From Oxobacter pfennigii (GTDB taxonomy: Bacteria; Bacillota; Clostridia; Clostridiales; Oxobacteraceae), in NCBI RefSeq assembly GCF_001317355.1, contig NZ_LKET01000027.1:24095-88094 (forward strand): a stretch of DNA of 64,000 nucleotides, read 5' to 3'. A program made the translations under genes and the position numbers. Under the pieces are notes generated by a model. That model was not told the DNA's origin. It made no database searches and saw nothing but the letters and a program-made list of their open reading frames with translations. Positions 8,128 through 17,345 of the stretch are shown here, piece after piece; within the stretch, counting starts at the first letter, position 1; each line of letters starts with the position of its first letter.

Positions 8128-8275
8128 ATAAAGGCAGGTCTCCTGGCTTACGGAATAACAAGACTTTCGCCTTCCCGGCAAAAGCCAGTGGCAATTGAAA
8201 ATCTCTACCGTGTACAGTGGTGGGTCCGCTGAGGATTTTCACCTCATTCCCTATTATCCATAATGGCACCTTCAC
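8128..8275 (-). promoter_or_regulatory. Cobalamin riboswitch aptamer
   Basis: On the minus strand the conserved blocks of the B12 riboswitch occur in order: AAGGTGCC, GGGAATGAGGTGAAAATCC, CAGCGGACCCACCACTGTA, the B12 box GCCACTGG, GGGAAGGCG, and GCCAGGAGACCTGCC. Order and spacing are those of the class. It controls the two-gene cblT/cblS unit. Confidence 0.95.
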
Positions 8276-8291
8276 GCTTTTATTTAGCTTT

Positions 8292-8330
8292 CATGATATG
8301 ATAATTCCTGTAAGGAATTATCATATCATG
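8292..8330. repeat. 17-bp perfect palindrome at the predicted start of the riboswitch RNA
   Basis: CATGATATGATAATTCC and its exact complement flank a 5-base loop. It sits just after the predicted minus-strand transcription start of the B12 riboswitch message and also downstream of the RND gene. On neither strand is it followed by a good T-run within the cblTS reading direction, so it is either a 5'-end stabilising hairpin, an operator, or a weak RND terminator. Confidence 0.6.
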
Positions 8331-8333
8331 TTT

Positions 8334-8362
8334 ATATTATCACATTTAGCTGCTTAAAACAA
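8334..8362 (-). promoter_or_regulatory. Probable sigma-A promoter of the B12 riboswitch/cblTS unit
   Basis: Minus-strand -35 TTGTTT (8357-8362) and -10 TAATAT (8334-8339), separated by 17 bases. It reads into the palindrome and then the cobalamin aptamer. Confidence 0.55.
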
Positions 8363-8371
8363 TATTTAAAA

Positions 8372-11300
8372 CTACATTTCTGCTGTTATATCTCCTGCAA
8401 CGGTATTTTTCCTTTTAAATAGCTTTGTCTTAAGAAATACCGAAAGATCATCAAACAATGTATAGGTTACCGGGATAAAGACCAGTGTCAATAAGGTTGA
8501 AAGGGTCAATCCGCCTATAACCACCGTACCCATAGGCGCCATAGTCTCGGCTCCTTCGCCTATTCCTAATGCCATGGGCATAAGGCCTAAAATGGTTGTC
8601 AAAGTCGTCATCAATATCGGTCTTAGCCTTATGGGGCCTGCATTTATAACGGCAGTCCTCCTGTCCTCTCCTCTTTTTCTTCTTGTTATAATGTAGTCTA
8701 TCAGCACTATGGCATTATTAACAACTATACCGGCCAGCATTATAACTCCTATAAAAGCCGGGACGCTTAAAGACCTTCTTGTCAATGCCAGAGCCAGGGC
8801 GCCTCCCGAAAATGAGAAGGGCACTGACAGCATGATTATAAATGGATTCAGCAATGACTCAAACTGGGATGCTATTACCATGTAAACTATGATAAGGGCA
8901 AGAACGAGCGCCATTCCAAGATCGGCAAAAGCTTCCTGCTGCTGCTGGCTTTCTCCGCCTATCTCAAAAATATATCCGTCCGGCATATTATATTCCATAA
9001 GCTTTTGATTTATATCATTTGTCACGCTCAAAAGGTCTCTTCCCATAATCTGGCTGGATACGGTAACCACCCTAACCTGATTATCCCTGTTTATGGTTAT
9101 GGGGCCTTTTTCTATGGTTACCTCGGCCACCTGGCCTATAGTAACGCTGGCACCCGAGGCTGTCTGTATTATTATCTGCTTTAAATTGGATAAGCTTTCA
9201 TTGTACAAATTATCGCTCTTTATAACTACGTCCAGCTCATCACCGTCATATTTCAGTGTTGTCGCCGTTCTTCCTGTAATATTTCCCCTTACGGCTGACG
9301 CTATCTGGGAGGCTGTCAGGCCATACTGGGTGGCAGCACGCCTGTCTATTTTTATCTGAACTTCGGGTACCTCTCTGTCCAGGCTGGAGCTTGGTTCTCT
9401 TGTTCCTTCGACAGATCTTATTATATTTTCAAAATCATCGCTTATTCTTTTCAGCTCTTCCAAATCGTCTCCCTTTATGCTTATGCTTATAGGAGAACCT
9501 CCCATCATACCCATGCTGCCGGTTGCGGCCGTAACTCCTATTTTAGCACCGGGTATATCCTTTACCAGATTACGTATTTCATCTGCTACTTCAAGAGAGC
9601 CTCTCTCTCTTTCGCTTAAGCTTTTCAGCATTACTGTAATAGAGCCGCTGTTTGAGCCCCCGCCAAGATAACCTCCGCCGGAACCCGCCCTTGAAAATAC
9701 CGACTTTATTTCCTGAATTCCTTCAATCTTTCCCTCAATGTCTGACACCAATTTTGCCACATCTTCAATTTCAGCGCCGTCAGGCATGGATATGCTTATG
9801 GAAATCTGACCCTGGTCCGATTGGGGGAAAAATTCCGAACCAACTGTTGAAAGGGAGACCATGCTTGCTATAAATACGGCAATGGCTATAAATACGGTGC
9901 TCTTTCTGTGATTCAACGCCCAGTTTAATATCTTTTTATATACGGATTCCATACCGTTAAAGAATTTATCAAAGCCTGCATATATGAAAGAAAAGATTTT
10001 TAATATGCCTTTTCTTTCCTTGTTCTTGTTCCTGTCCACCTTAAGTAATTTAGATGCCATCATGGGAACAACTGTAAGTGCTATCACAAGTGAAGCCACC
10101 AGTGAAAAGGTTATGGTCAAGGCCAGCTCCTTAAAAATTATGGCAGTCATGCCTTCAACGAATACTATAGGTATAAATACGGCAATTGTGGTCAGAGTTG
10201 ATGCCACAACGGCCATGCTTACTTCCCCCGTACCTTCAATGGCTGCATCTTCCCTGGAATGCCCTTCCTCCCTAAACCTGAATATATTTTCCAATACCAC
10301 TATGGAGTTATCCACCAGCATACCTATACCTAAGGCCAGACCTCCGAGAGTCATCATATTCAATGTGATTTTGCTGAAATATAAAAGGGCAAAGGTAGCT
10401 ATAATGGAAACCGGGATGGACACGCCTATTATAAATGTAGTCCTTAAATTTCTTAAGAATAAGAACAATATAAGAATGGCCAGTATTCCGCCCTGTATGG
10501 CGCTGTTTGCCACATTATCAATAGAGAACCTTATGTATTCCGACTGATCCATTACAACTTCAAAATTTATGTTGGGAAAATCCTTCTTTAAATTTTCAAG
10601 CTCTTTTGTTACACTTTCAGCAACGGCCACGGTATTTGTGCCCGACTGCTTTTGTATCGATATATTTATGCTGTCTCTGCCGTTAGTCTTTACAATGCTT
10701 GTGGTATCCTTGTAATTCAATTGAACATCCGCTATGTCGCTTAAAGTTACCACACCGCCTGTTTGCAAAGGTATGGGAAGAGCCCTTATCTCATCCACGC
10801 TTTTAAATTCGCCTACAGTTTTTATGGTCAGCTTCTGATTTCCGTTTTGCACCTGACCTCCAGGCATATTTAAGTTTTCCGACGCCAGTATCTGTGAAAG
10901 GTAATCTAAAGACAGGCCGTAGCCTCTCATTTTTTGTTCGTTTACCAAAATTTCTATCTGATTTGTATATCCTCCCGTTGTGCTGACGGAAGCAATACCT
11001 TCCAGCCTTTCAAACCTGGGCTGAATGCTGTCTTCAGCTATTGCCTGAAGCTTTGATAATTCCATTGTACTTGTCAATGAAAGCTGGACTATGGCCTGGG
11101 CATTGGGGTCTATTTTTATTACCATGGGATCTCCCGCATCTTCAGGCAGCATTCCCTTAACCATGTCCACCTTTTCCCTCATTTCAAGGGATGTAAAATC
11201 CATATCGATTCCAAAGTCAAACTCCGCTATAACCACGGAATTGCCTTCGGATGACATGGAGGTTATGTTTTTTATATTGCTTACGGTACCTATGGCCCCT

Positions 11301-11503
11301 TCTATAGGCCTTGTTATGAGGTTTTCCACCTCCTGGGGCCCTGCTCCCGAATAGGATGTTGAAACTATTATAATTGGAATCTCGATATTGGGCAGCAAAT
11401 CTATAGGAAGCCTTTGCAATGATACCGCACCTAAAATTATTATAATCAGGGTCAGCATCATGACGGTGACAGGCTTTTTGACTGAGAGCTTCGAAAGGTT
11501 CAT
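8372..11503 (-). CDS. RND multidrug/lipopeptide efflux pump (HAE1/SwrC-like)
   Basis: Large inner-membrane pump of 1043 residues, like AcrB in build: one N-terminal helix (KPVTVMMLTLIIIILGAV), a big extracytoplasmic loop, helices 2-6 around residue 330-480, and the same repeated in the second half. Helix 4 carries GMLVDNSIVVLENI, where the usual Asp-Asp pair is Asp-Asn, as in Gram-positive SwrC-type pumps. The start at ATG 11503 overlaps the adaptor stop (TGATG) and has GAGGTG upstream. Gram-positive cells lack an outer-membrane channel, so it is thought to export lipopeptides or amphiphiles across the membrane. It works with the lipoprotein adaptor upstream. Confidence 0.93.
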   Translation of the reverse strand: MNLSKLSVKKPVTVMMLTLIIIILGAVSLQRLPIDLLPNIEIPIIIVSTSYSGAGPQEVENLITRPIEGAIGTVSNIKNITSMSSEGNSVVIAEFDFGIDMDFTSLEMREKVDMVKGMLPEDAGDPMVIKIDPNAQAIVQLSLTSTMELSKLQAIAEDSIQPRFERLEGIASVSTTGGYTNQIEILVNEQKMRGYGLSLDYLSQILASENLNMPGGQVQNGNQKLTIKTVGEFKSVDEIRALPIPLQTGGVVTLSDIADVQLNYKDTTSIVKTNGRDSINISIQKQSGTNTVAVAESVTKELENLKKDFPNINFEVVMDQSEYIRFSIDNVANSAIQGGILAILILFLFLRNLRTTFIIGVSIPVSIIATFALLYFSKITLNMMTLGGLALGIGMLVDNSIVVLENIFRFREEGHSREDAAIEGTGEVSMAVVASTLTTIAVFIPIVFVEGMTAIIFKELALTITFSLVASLVIALTVVPMMASKLLKVDRNKNKERKGILKIFSFIYAGFDKFFNGMESVYKKILNWALNHRKSTVFIAIAVFIASMVSLSTVGSEFFPQSDQGQISISISMPDGAEIEDVAKLVSDIEGKIEGIQEIKSVFSRAGSGGGYLGGGSNSGSITVMLKSLSERERGSLEVADEIRNLVKDIPGAKIGVTAATGSMGMMGGSPISISIKGDDLEELKRISDDFENIIRSVEGTREPSSSLDREVPEVQIKIDRRAATQYGLTASQIASAVRGNITGRTATTLKYDGDELDVVIKSDNLYNESLSNLKQIIIQTASGASVTIGQVAEVTIEKGPITINRDNQVRVVTVSSQIMGRDLLSVTNDINQKLMEYNMPDGYIFEIGGESQQQQEAFADLGMALVLALIIVYMVIASQFESLLNPFIIMLSVPFSFSGGALALALTRRSLSVPAFIGVIMLAGIVVNNAIVLIDYIITRRKRGEDRRTAVINAGPIRLRPILMTTLTTILGLMPMALGIGEGAETMAPMGTVVIGGLTLSTLLTLVFIPVTYTLFDDLSVFLKTKLFKRKNTVAGDITAEM

Positions 11504-12636
11504 CAATTATCACCTCTGACTATCTTAACTTTTGTTCCATTTTCTACATAGTCCTGCCCCTTGACAATTATATTTTCACCTTCGTTAAGACCGCTTATAA
11601 CCTCAACTAATGAGCCGGTATCCATGCCAATTGCAACTTCCTTTTCAACGGCCGCATCATTTTCAACTACATATACGTAACTCTTTCCTTCTTTTTCTTT
11701 TATGCTTTCCTTTTTAACTATGATTGCATCATTAACCGTATCTGTGCTGAACTCCACCTTTGCAAACATTCCAGGCAGGATTTCCTGTTCTTTATTATCT
11801 ATATTGATTATTACGGGATACATCTGAGTCTTGGAGTCTGCCACAGGGCTTATGTTTTCTATGTGGCCTGTATACTCCTTGCCGGGTATGGCAGTGAGAG
11901 CTATTTTAACCTCTTGTCCTAGCTTTAAGGAGCTTATCATATTTTCTGCAGCGCCTATCTGGACATTTACAATATCCATGTCCACGATGGTTACTGCAGG
12001 CTGGGCTGTGGATGCCATCTCCCCTGCTTCCACGTTTACAGCGGATACAATTCCCCTTATAGGTGATTCAATAACTGTGTTCTGTAAATTTTGCATTGCC
12101 TGGTTGTAGGATACTTCCGCCTGGCTTAACTGGGCGCTGTATAGATCAAGCTGTATGGAGGATGCAGCAAGCTCTGCCTGCTCTAAATCCTTCTTTGATA
12201 TGGCGCCGCTGTCATATAAAGTTTTCATTCTATCATATGTAAGTTTTGCATTATTATATTTTTCCAAGTTCATTTGGTAATTAGCATTAGCCAAATCATA
12301 GGCAGCCTTTGTTGAATCCACCTGCTTTTGAATATCTTCGCGATCTAATGTCAGTAAAACCTGCTTTTCATTAACCTTGTCCCCCACCTTGACATTAACG
12401 GCTGCTACCTTCCCGGGGGCTTTGGGCATGACAGCTATTTCCTTATCAGGAAATACTTTGCCGCTTAATGTGGACATATTGGACAGGTTTTCCTTTTTTA
12501 TAGTTTGTGTTTCAACAGGGGTATATATATCCGTCTGAGGCGCAGGTCCCGCAGATTGGGGCTGGCCGCCGCAGCCGGCTAAAATACTCACCAATACAAG
12601 AATAAGAATAGTCATGGATAAAAATTTCTTTTTCAT
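11503..12636 (-). CDS. RND periplasmic-adaptor-type (HlyD/MFP) lipoprotein
   Basis: A 377-residue membrane-fusion protein. The N-terminal signal ends in the lipobox LAGC (Cys22), so it is a lipoprotein on the outer face of the membrane. Then come the lipoyl-like half (PGKVAAVNVKVGDKVNEKQVLL, about 73-95), a coiled-coil hairpin (about 100-170), the second lipoyl half (VIESPIRGIVSAVNVEAGE), and beta-barrel/MP domains ending ISGLNEGENIIVKGQDYVENG. It is the first gene of the pump operon, and its TGA overlaps the RND start. It links the pump to its substrates or to the cell wall. Confidence 0.93.
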   Translation of the reverse strand: MKKKFLSMTILILVLVSILAGCGGQPQSAGPAPQTDIYTPVETQTIKKENLSNMSTLSGKVFPDKEIAVMPKAPGKVAAVNVKVGDKVNEKQVLLTLDREDIQKQVDSTKAAYDLANANYQMNLEKYNNAKLTYDRMKTLYDSGAISKKDLEQAELAASSIQLDLYSAQLSQAEVSYNQAMQNLQNTVIESPIRGIVSAVNVEAGEMASTAQPAVTIVDMDIVNVQIGAAENMISSLKLGQEVKIALTAIPGKEYTGHIENISPVADSKTQMYPVIINIDNKEQEILPGMFAKVEFSTDTVNDAIIVKKESIKEKEGKSYVYVVENDAAVEKEVAIGMDTGSLVEVISGLNEGENIIVKGQDYVENGTKVKIVRGDN

Positions 12637-12951
12637 TAATACTCCTCCATAAATTAATTATTATTGCTTTTATATTTAATATGGTTTGGTTACCACAGAT
12701 CGGCATGGGCTGTAAAATAAACGGCAGATTAAGAATAGGTACATAACAAAATTATAATATCTTGTGCGCAAATATTAAACCCCTTGTTTAAGGTATACAT
12801 TAGTCTTTTTAGCATAATTTCACATTTAACTATACCATATAATAATATCTTTTAATTCTGAATTAGTATTAAATTAAATATTAATTATTTATAAACTATT
12901 GCAGACAAGTTCAGATAAGGTACAGTGCCAAAAAAAGCCCTGAAATTTCTT
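12637..12951. other. AT-rich intergenic region upstream of the pump operon
   Basis: No gene is seen. On the minus strand a TATAAT (12751-12756) reads toward the adaptor gene, and about 20 bases upstream lies the palindrome TTAAAC-N5-GTTTAA (12775-12791), covering the -35 region. It may be a regulator site for the pump operon. No regulator gene is adjacent. Confidence 0.4.
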
Positions 12952-13770
12952 TCAAAGCTTTTTTATATTTATTATATATCTTCCGTCCCGTCCTATGTTT
13001 ATGACAGGAAGAGTTTTTGTGCTTTCAAAGGCATCATAGCCTGCCTTTATATTCTCCCAGAAATAAAGCAGTTCTGCATCATCCTTATGCCTCTCCTGCA
13101 GCTCCCGGAAGCCTATATCATCCATGATTTTTGGAAAAATGTGAACCTCAATCCTGTCCTGTCCCTGGGATACGGCTTCAACGGCAGCAATGTATAGCTC
13201 TTTTATGCCGTCATCATTAATGGGAATACAGCCGATAGTACTGCTGCCTCCGTGGATAAATATATCTCCTCCGGGATTTTCCCTGTACCCTAATATCATA
13301 TCCGACTCATTCGGGTAATTGATGCTTAAGGATAGATAATATTTGCTCAAAGGATTAAAATAATCGATGAAATAAAAGCCTTCGGGCACCTGCTTATCAC
13401 CTTCTTTTCTCTTAGGTCCTAAAACACCTGAGGATTTGCTTACCGGGTAGCTTTTTACAAGTGTGTAGGGCTTATCCTTTGAGCTTGACCAAAGCTCCAG
13501 TATCCCTTCTTCTTTAAAAACCCTTATGAATATGCTCTTGGGGGGGTATTTCACATTTTTCGAAGTGAAAATGTCTTTAAGCAATTTATTTTTTTCTTTG
13601 TAGGCCAGTTTTACTCTTTCATATTCCATCTGTTTTTCTTTGAACATTTTTCTTGTAAACCTCTGCAGTATCAATAGCCCTGCCATAACCAGAATAAATA
13701 TTAAAACTGCCGCCGACTTTGTTGAATCCAATGCTTTTAAATTAAAAATATTATACAAAACTGTAGCCAT
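12952..13770 (-). CDS. Membrane-anchored L,D-transpeptidase family (YkuD) protein
   Basis: A 272-residue protein with one membrane helix near residue 20-38 (AAVLIFILVMAGLLIL), a charged coiled stretch (40-70), and a YkuD domain (about 75-210). The catalytic signature is IFIHGGSSTIGCIPI: His, Ser and the nucleophilic Cys are present. The GCIP ending, rather than GCxR, is that of the YafK/DpaA branch. The family makes or cuts 3-3 peptidoglycan links or releases wall-bound proteins. The gene is alone. Its exact reaction, cross-linking or hydrolysis, cannot be told. Confidence 0.87.
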   Translation of the reverse strand: MATVLYNIFNLKALDSTKSAAVLIFILVMAGLLILQRFTRKMFKEKQMEYERVKLAYKEKNKLLKDIFTSKNVKYPPKSIFIRVFKEEGILELWSSSKDKPYTLVKSYPVSKSSGVLGPKRKEGDKQVPEGFYFIDYFNPLSKYYLSLSINYPNESDMILGYRENPGGDIFIHGGSSTIGCIPINDDGIKELYIAAVEAVSQGQDRIEVHIFPKIMDDIGFRELQERHKDDAELLYFWENIKAGYDAFESTKTLPVINIGRDGRYIINIKKL

Positions 13771-13953
13771 TTTTAAAACCCTTTGCTTAACCTCCCCTTA
13801 AAAATATTGTTAACTATATAATATTCACGTCCATTGATTTTGTGAACTTCAAATAGGGATTTTTATGAAATGCCTTGATATATTTATACTTGCACAAATT
13901 TTGACAAGCTGAATATGATGGTATTATAAGTTTATATTTTTGAGGTGAATCTT

Positions 13954-14148
13954 TTGCTTCGTTATCCGATGCCTGCGGGCATGCCGTTACCTATGAATAA
14001 TTTGGAATATGCAAGAGCATATGTTTTGATCCAGCCATACATGGGAGTTGTTCTTCCCGAAGAAGCATTAAAAAGAGGTACTGTTTTTCCATTCCTTTTA
14101 AAATCATATCTGCCTCAGCTTGAAAAGATCGAAAAGGGGGAAGATTAA
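13954..14148 (+). CDS. cotJA: Spore coat protein CotJA
   Basis: First gene of the cotJ operon, 64 residues. It has the family core YPMPAGMPLPMNNLEYARAY and IQPYMGVVLPEEALKRGTVFP. Start TTG 13954 lies six bases after GAGGTG (13942-13947); GTG 13945 would lie inside that ribosome site. CotJA and CotJC interact in Bacillus and form part of the inner coat. The gene abuts cotJB directly (TAA then ATG). The operon marks the organism as a spore former and is normally switched on in the mother cell by sigma-E; no clear sigma-E promoter could be read. Confidence 0.9.
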   Translation: MLRYPMPAGMPLPMNNLEYARAYVLIQPYMGVVLPEEALKRGTVFPFLLKSYLPQLEKIEKGED

Positions 14149-14409
14149 ATGAGAGAAATGGATGTTAAGGACCTTGTAAAGAGAATTAAAGAGCTTGAAT
14201 TCGCTGCCGTTGACCTGAATCTGTTTCTTGATAATAACCCTACATGCCAGCAGGCTATATCCGACTTCAACATCGTTCATAAGGAATTGATGGATTTAAA
14301 GGAAATGTACAATATGAGGGTGGGGCCTTTGCAGAATTTCGGAAATTCCCCCAGCAAATCAGTCTGGACATGGGTTGACGAGCCCTGGCCCTGGGAAAGC
14401 GGCGAGTGA
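14149..14409 (+). CDS. cotJB: Spore coat protein CotJB
   Basis: An 86-residue CotJB-family protein with the usual N-terminal ELEFAAVDLNLFLDNNPTCQ region and the C-terminal WTWVDEPWPWE motif. It is in the middle of the cotJABC operon, preceded by GGGGGAAG and directly following cotJA. It is a small component of the spore coat whose separate role is not known; in Bacillus it is needed for assembly of the CotJ proteins. Confidence 0.92.
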   Translation: MREMDVKDLVKRIKELEFAAVDLNLFLDNNPTCQQAISDFNIVHKELMDLKEMYNMRVGPLQNFGNSPSKSVWTWVDEPWPWESGE

Positions 14410-14424
14410 TGAGGAGGAATAGTC

Positions 14425-14997
14425 ATGTGGATTTATGAAAAGAAATTAGAATATCCGGTTCATATTAAAAATAAGGACTTAAAGCTGGCTAAATGCATAA
14501 TGGCACAATATGGGGGACCTGACGGAGAATTAAGCGCATCACTCAGATATCTTGCACAGCGCCATACCATGCCTACGGGCAAATCAAAGGCACTGTTGAA
14601 TGATATAGGCACTGAGGAATTAGCTCATGTTGAGATTGTATGTGCAATTATTTACCAGCTTACGAAAGATGCTACTCCTGAAGAGCTGAAAGAAGCAGGC
14701 CTCGGCGGATATTTCACACAGCATGATAACGCACTGTATCCTGCAGACGCAAACGGAGTTCCATGGACCGCAGCATTCATACAGTCTATTGGAGACCCTG
14801 TTACCGACCTGACAGAGGATATGGCAGCAGAGCAAAAAGCAAGGACAACATACGAACATCTTATTGCTCTCGCAGATGATCCTGACGTTATAGATCCCCT
14901 TAAATTCCTGTGGGCAAGGGAAGTCGTTCACTTCCAGCGCTTTGGCGAAGCACTGGTGGATGTACAGGAACGTTTAAACAGCAAAAGGTTTTTTTAA
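14425..14997 (+). CDS. cotJC: Spore coat manganese catalase CotJC
   Basis: A 190-residue short form of the manganese catalase family. The family glutamates and histidines of the di-manganese site lie in GDGELSASLRYLAQRHTMP, GTEELAHVEIVCAII, AEQKARTTYEHLIAL and REVVHFQRFGEALV. It forms part of the spore coat and breaks down peroxide. Start ATG 14425 is preceded by GAGGAGGAATAGTC. It ends the cotJABC operon and is followed by a long hairpin terminator. Confidence 0.95.
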   Translation: MWIYEKKLEYPVHIKNKDLKLAKCIMAQYGGPDGELSASLRYLAQRHTMPTGKSKALLNDIGTEELAHVEIVCAIIYQLTKDATPEELKEAGLGGYFTQHDNALYPADANGVPWTAAFIQSIGDPVTDLTEDMAAEQKARTTYEHLIALADDPDVIDPLKFLWAREVVHFQRFGEALVDVQERLNSKRFF

Positions 14998-15044
14998 TTT
15001 GCCTTAGACAGAAGAATGACTTCTGCTCGGTAAAAGTTTAAAAG

Positions 15045-15116
15045 GGGCTGTTGCATTTTGAACACTCAATATGCTATGTTCATTTACGTTGTTCATAATG
15101 CAACAGCTCTTTTTTA
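15045..15116 (+). terminator. Long hairpin terminator of the cotJ operon
   Basis: GGGCTGTTGCATTTTGAAC pairs with GTTCATAATGCAACAGCTC, then TTTTTT. The stem is unusually long, and its base repeats the core of the terminator at 2457, so both may derive from one repeat family. Confidence 0.75.
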
Positions 15117-15132
15117 TTGTCTTTAGGTGTAG

Positions 15133-15951
15133 CTACATATCAAGGGTTTTTAATTGATAGCCATTTTCCTGCAATTTTTTTATGGCCATATACACTGCCC
15201 AGGGGCTCTGGGGGGACACTGCATGCATCAATATTATGCCGCCGTTATGATGGTTGTTTAATATGGAATTGTATATATATCCCGCCTCTGCTTCCTTTAC
15301 CCAGTCCACGCAGGCAATGCTCCAGAATATAGTTTTGTAGCCCGTATCCTTGACGGTTTTCATGACGGGATCCGACCATTCCTCATAGGGAGTCCTTAAA
15401 TATTTCATGTGGATGTTGTAGCGGTTTTTTATCCTGTCATGCATATCCATTATCTCTTTTCTTATCTTGGCTTCACTTAAGGTATGAAGCTTCAGGTAAT
15501 TTGCCGTGTGGTTCTGAAGGGAATGGCCTTCTTTTACTATTCTGTCCACGATTTCCGGATTTTTTTCGAAATAGTCCTTTATGATAAAAAAAGTAGCCTT
15601 GACGTTATTAGCTTTAAGTACGTCTAAAATGGCATTGGTGTTGCCCGATTCGTAGCCTAAATCAATGGTCAGGTAAATTGTCTTTTTATCCGGATCGCCG
15701 GTATAATATGCGTTGTATTTTTGAAGCATTTCCTTGGCAGCCTTTGGTATCTCCGGCTGTTTATGCTCGTTGTTTCGTTTTACCTCCCAGCCGTGGTTGG
15801 TTGGGCTTGAGCTTGATTTTGGGTTTGTTTTTTGGTTTGGAGATGCTTTTGAGCTTCCATTCGGGCTGGCTAAGAGTAAAAGATGATTATTGCCCTGTAT
15901 AAAGAAAAATGCTGCTATAACTGTTATAAAAAACATCGGTATTTTTTTCAC
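15133..15951 (-). CDS. PdaA-like polysaccharide deacetylase, zinc site altered
   Basis: A 272-residue exported protein (N-terminal MKKIPMFFITVIAAFFFIQG) of the PdaA type, the peptidoglycan N-acetylmuramic deacetylase of the spore cortex. Matching segments are NHGWEVKRNNEHKQPEIPK, YNAYYTGDPDKKTIYLTIDLGYE and KATFFI. The catalytic Asp of TIDLGYE is kept. The zinc motif, however, reads NHTANYLKL: the second His of the usual NHS/TxxHP is a Tyr, and the usual RPPRG is RTPYEEW. It may be a changed or inactive deacetylase. Start GTG 15951 (GGGTG upstream) is preferred; GTG 15960 is also in frame. It stands alone between cotJC and pepT. Confidence 0.82.
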   Translation of the reverse strand: MKKIPMFFITVIAAFFFIQGNNHLLLLASPNGSSKASPNQKTNPKSSSSPTNHGWEVKRNNEHKQPEIPKAAKEMLQKYNAYYTGDPDKKTIYLTIDLGYESGNTNAILDVLKANNVKATFFIIKDYFEKNPEIVDRIVKEGHSLQNHTANYLKLHTLSEAKIRKEIMDMHDRIKNRYNIHMKYLRTPYEEWSDPVMKTVKDTGYKTIFWSIACVDWVKEAEAGYIYNSILNNHHNGGIILMHAVSPQSPWAVYMAIKKLQENGYQLKTLDM

Positions 15952-16117
15952 ATTTATCACCCAGGCTTATTATTTGCAAAGTTGAGCCTTATTATATAGA
16001 AACATAATGGTATAATAGTATATATCAGTAAAAAATATAAAAGGCCAAGGTCTGGGATGGAAAAAAGTAAGATTGGATTTTGATTTAAAATTTAATTTGG
16101 GGAAAAGAGGTTGAATT

Positions 16118-17341
16118 ATGGAAAAAGTAGTGGATAAATTTTTAAGATACGTAAAGTATGATACCCAATCACAAGAGGATGTCGAAGACTATCCAAGCAC
16201 AGAAGGTCAGCTTGTTCTTTTAAAGGATTTGGCAAAGGAATTAAAAGATTTGGGGTTAAGGGATGTTACCATGGACGAATTTGGCTATGTTTTTGCCACT
16301 TTACCGTCAAATATTCAAAAGGATCTTCCAATCATAGGCTTTATCGCCCATACCGATACCAGCAATGCCATGCCGGGTAAAAACGTCAATCCTAAAATAA
16401 CTGAAAACTATGACGGTAATGATATAGTACTTAACGAAAAGCTTGGAATCCTGTTATCCCCCAATGAATTCCCTGACCTGTTGAATTACAAGGGAGATAC
16501 AATAATTTCAACGGATGGGATCACATTATTAGGGGCCGACGATAAGGCAGGGGTTGCGGAAATTATGACGGCTGTCGAGTATCTTGTAAATCACCCCGAA
16601 ATAAAGCACGGCACAATTAAGGTGGGCTTTACTCCCGACGAGGAGGTTGGAAGAGGAGTGGACTTTTTTGATGTTAAAAAGTTCGGAGCTGATTTTGCTT
16701 ATACTGTGGACGGAGGAAAAATAGGAGAAGTTGAATATGAAAACTTCAATGCGGCTATTGCAAAATTTGATATACACGGAAAGAGCACTCACACCGGCTC
16801 GGCAAAAGGAGTCATGGTAAATTCCATGTACATAGCATCGGAGCTTAATATGATGATTCCCCAGGATGAGACGCCGGCAGCAACAGAAGGGTATCAGGGA
16901 TTTTATCATCTGCATACCTTAAGCGGCAATGTGGAGCTTACAAAAACCAGCTATTTACTGAGGGATTTTACTGATGAGGGACTTTTAAACCGCAAAAAAT
17001 TCATGCAGGAATTGGCTGTAAAATTAAATAAAAAATACGGTGAAGGCACTGTTGAAGTAAAGATTAAGGATCAGTATTCCAATATGGTTGAGAAGGTAAA
17101 AGAAAGGCAGCATATCGTTGATACTGCCATTGAGGCCATGAAGGAAGCTGGTGTTGAACCCCTCGTCCAGCCAATAAGAGGCGGTACTGACGGTGCAAGA
17201 TTGTCCTTTATGGGATTGCCCTGTCCCAACCTTTTTACCGGGGGACACAACTTCCACGGAAAATATGAATTTATCCCCCTTAAGTCCATGGAAAAATCCG
17301 TTGAGGTAATACTAAAAATTATTGAAATTTATGCAAGATAA
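16118..17341 (+). CDS. pepT: Peptidase T (tripeptide aminopeptidase)
   Basis: Cytoplasmic zinc aminopeptidase of the M20B family, 407 residues, that takes the N-terminal residue from tripeptides. Metal and catalytic motifs are all visible: GFIAHTDTSNAMPGKNV (His/Asp), LGADDKAGVAEIM (bridging Asp), FTPDEEVGRGVDFF (general-base Glu-Glu), YTVDGG, and the C-terminal PNLFTGGHNFHGKYEF. IHGKSTHTGSAKGVMVNS belongs to the dimerisation domain. Length and order match PepT throughout. It is monocistronic, with GAGG upstream of ATG 16118 and a terminator directly after the stop. Confidence 0.96.
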   Translation: MEKVVDKFLRYVKYDTQSQEDVEDYPSTEGQLVLLKDLAKELKDLGLRDVTMDEFGYVFATLPSNIQKDLPIIGFIAHTDTSNAMPGKNVNPKITENYDGNDIVLNEKLGILLSPNEFPDLLNYKGDTIISTDGITLLGADDKAGVAEIMTAVEYLVNHPEIKHGTIKVGFTPDEEVGRGVDFFDVKKFGADFAYTVDGGKIGEVEYENFNAAIAKFDIHGKSTHTGSAKGVMVNSMYIASELNMMIPQDETPAATEGYQGFYHLHTLSGNVELTKTSYLLRDFTDEGLLNRKKFMQELAVKLNKKYGEGTVEVKIKDQYSNMVEKVKERQHIVDTAIEAMKEAGVEPLVQPIRGGTDGARLSFMGLPCPNLFTGGHNFHGKYEFIPLKSMEKSVEVILKIIEIYAR

Positions 17342-17345
17342 AATT

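Noticed and set aside
9984..10547. 187-residue plus-strand frame inside the RND gene
   Set aside because: Antisense to a fully conserved transporter; no independent support.
13820..13953. Sigma-E promoter for cotJ
   Set aside because: Expected from biology, but no pair of -35/-10 elements with acceptable spacing and sequence could be read; a TTGACA near 13900 has poor downstream spacing.
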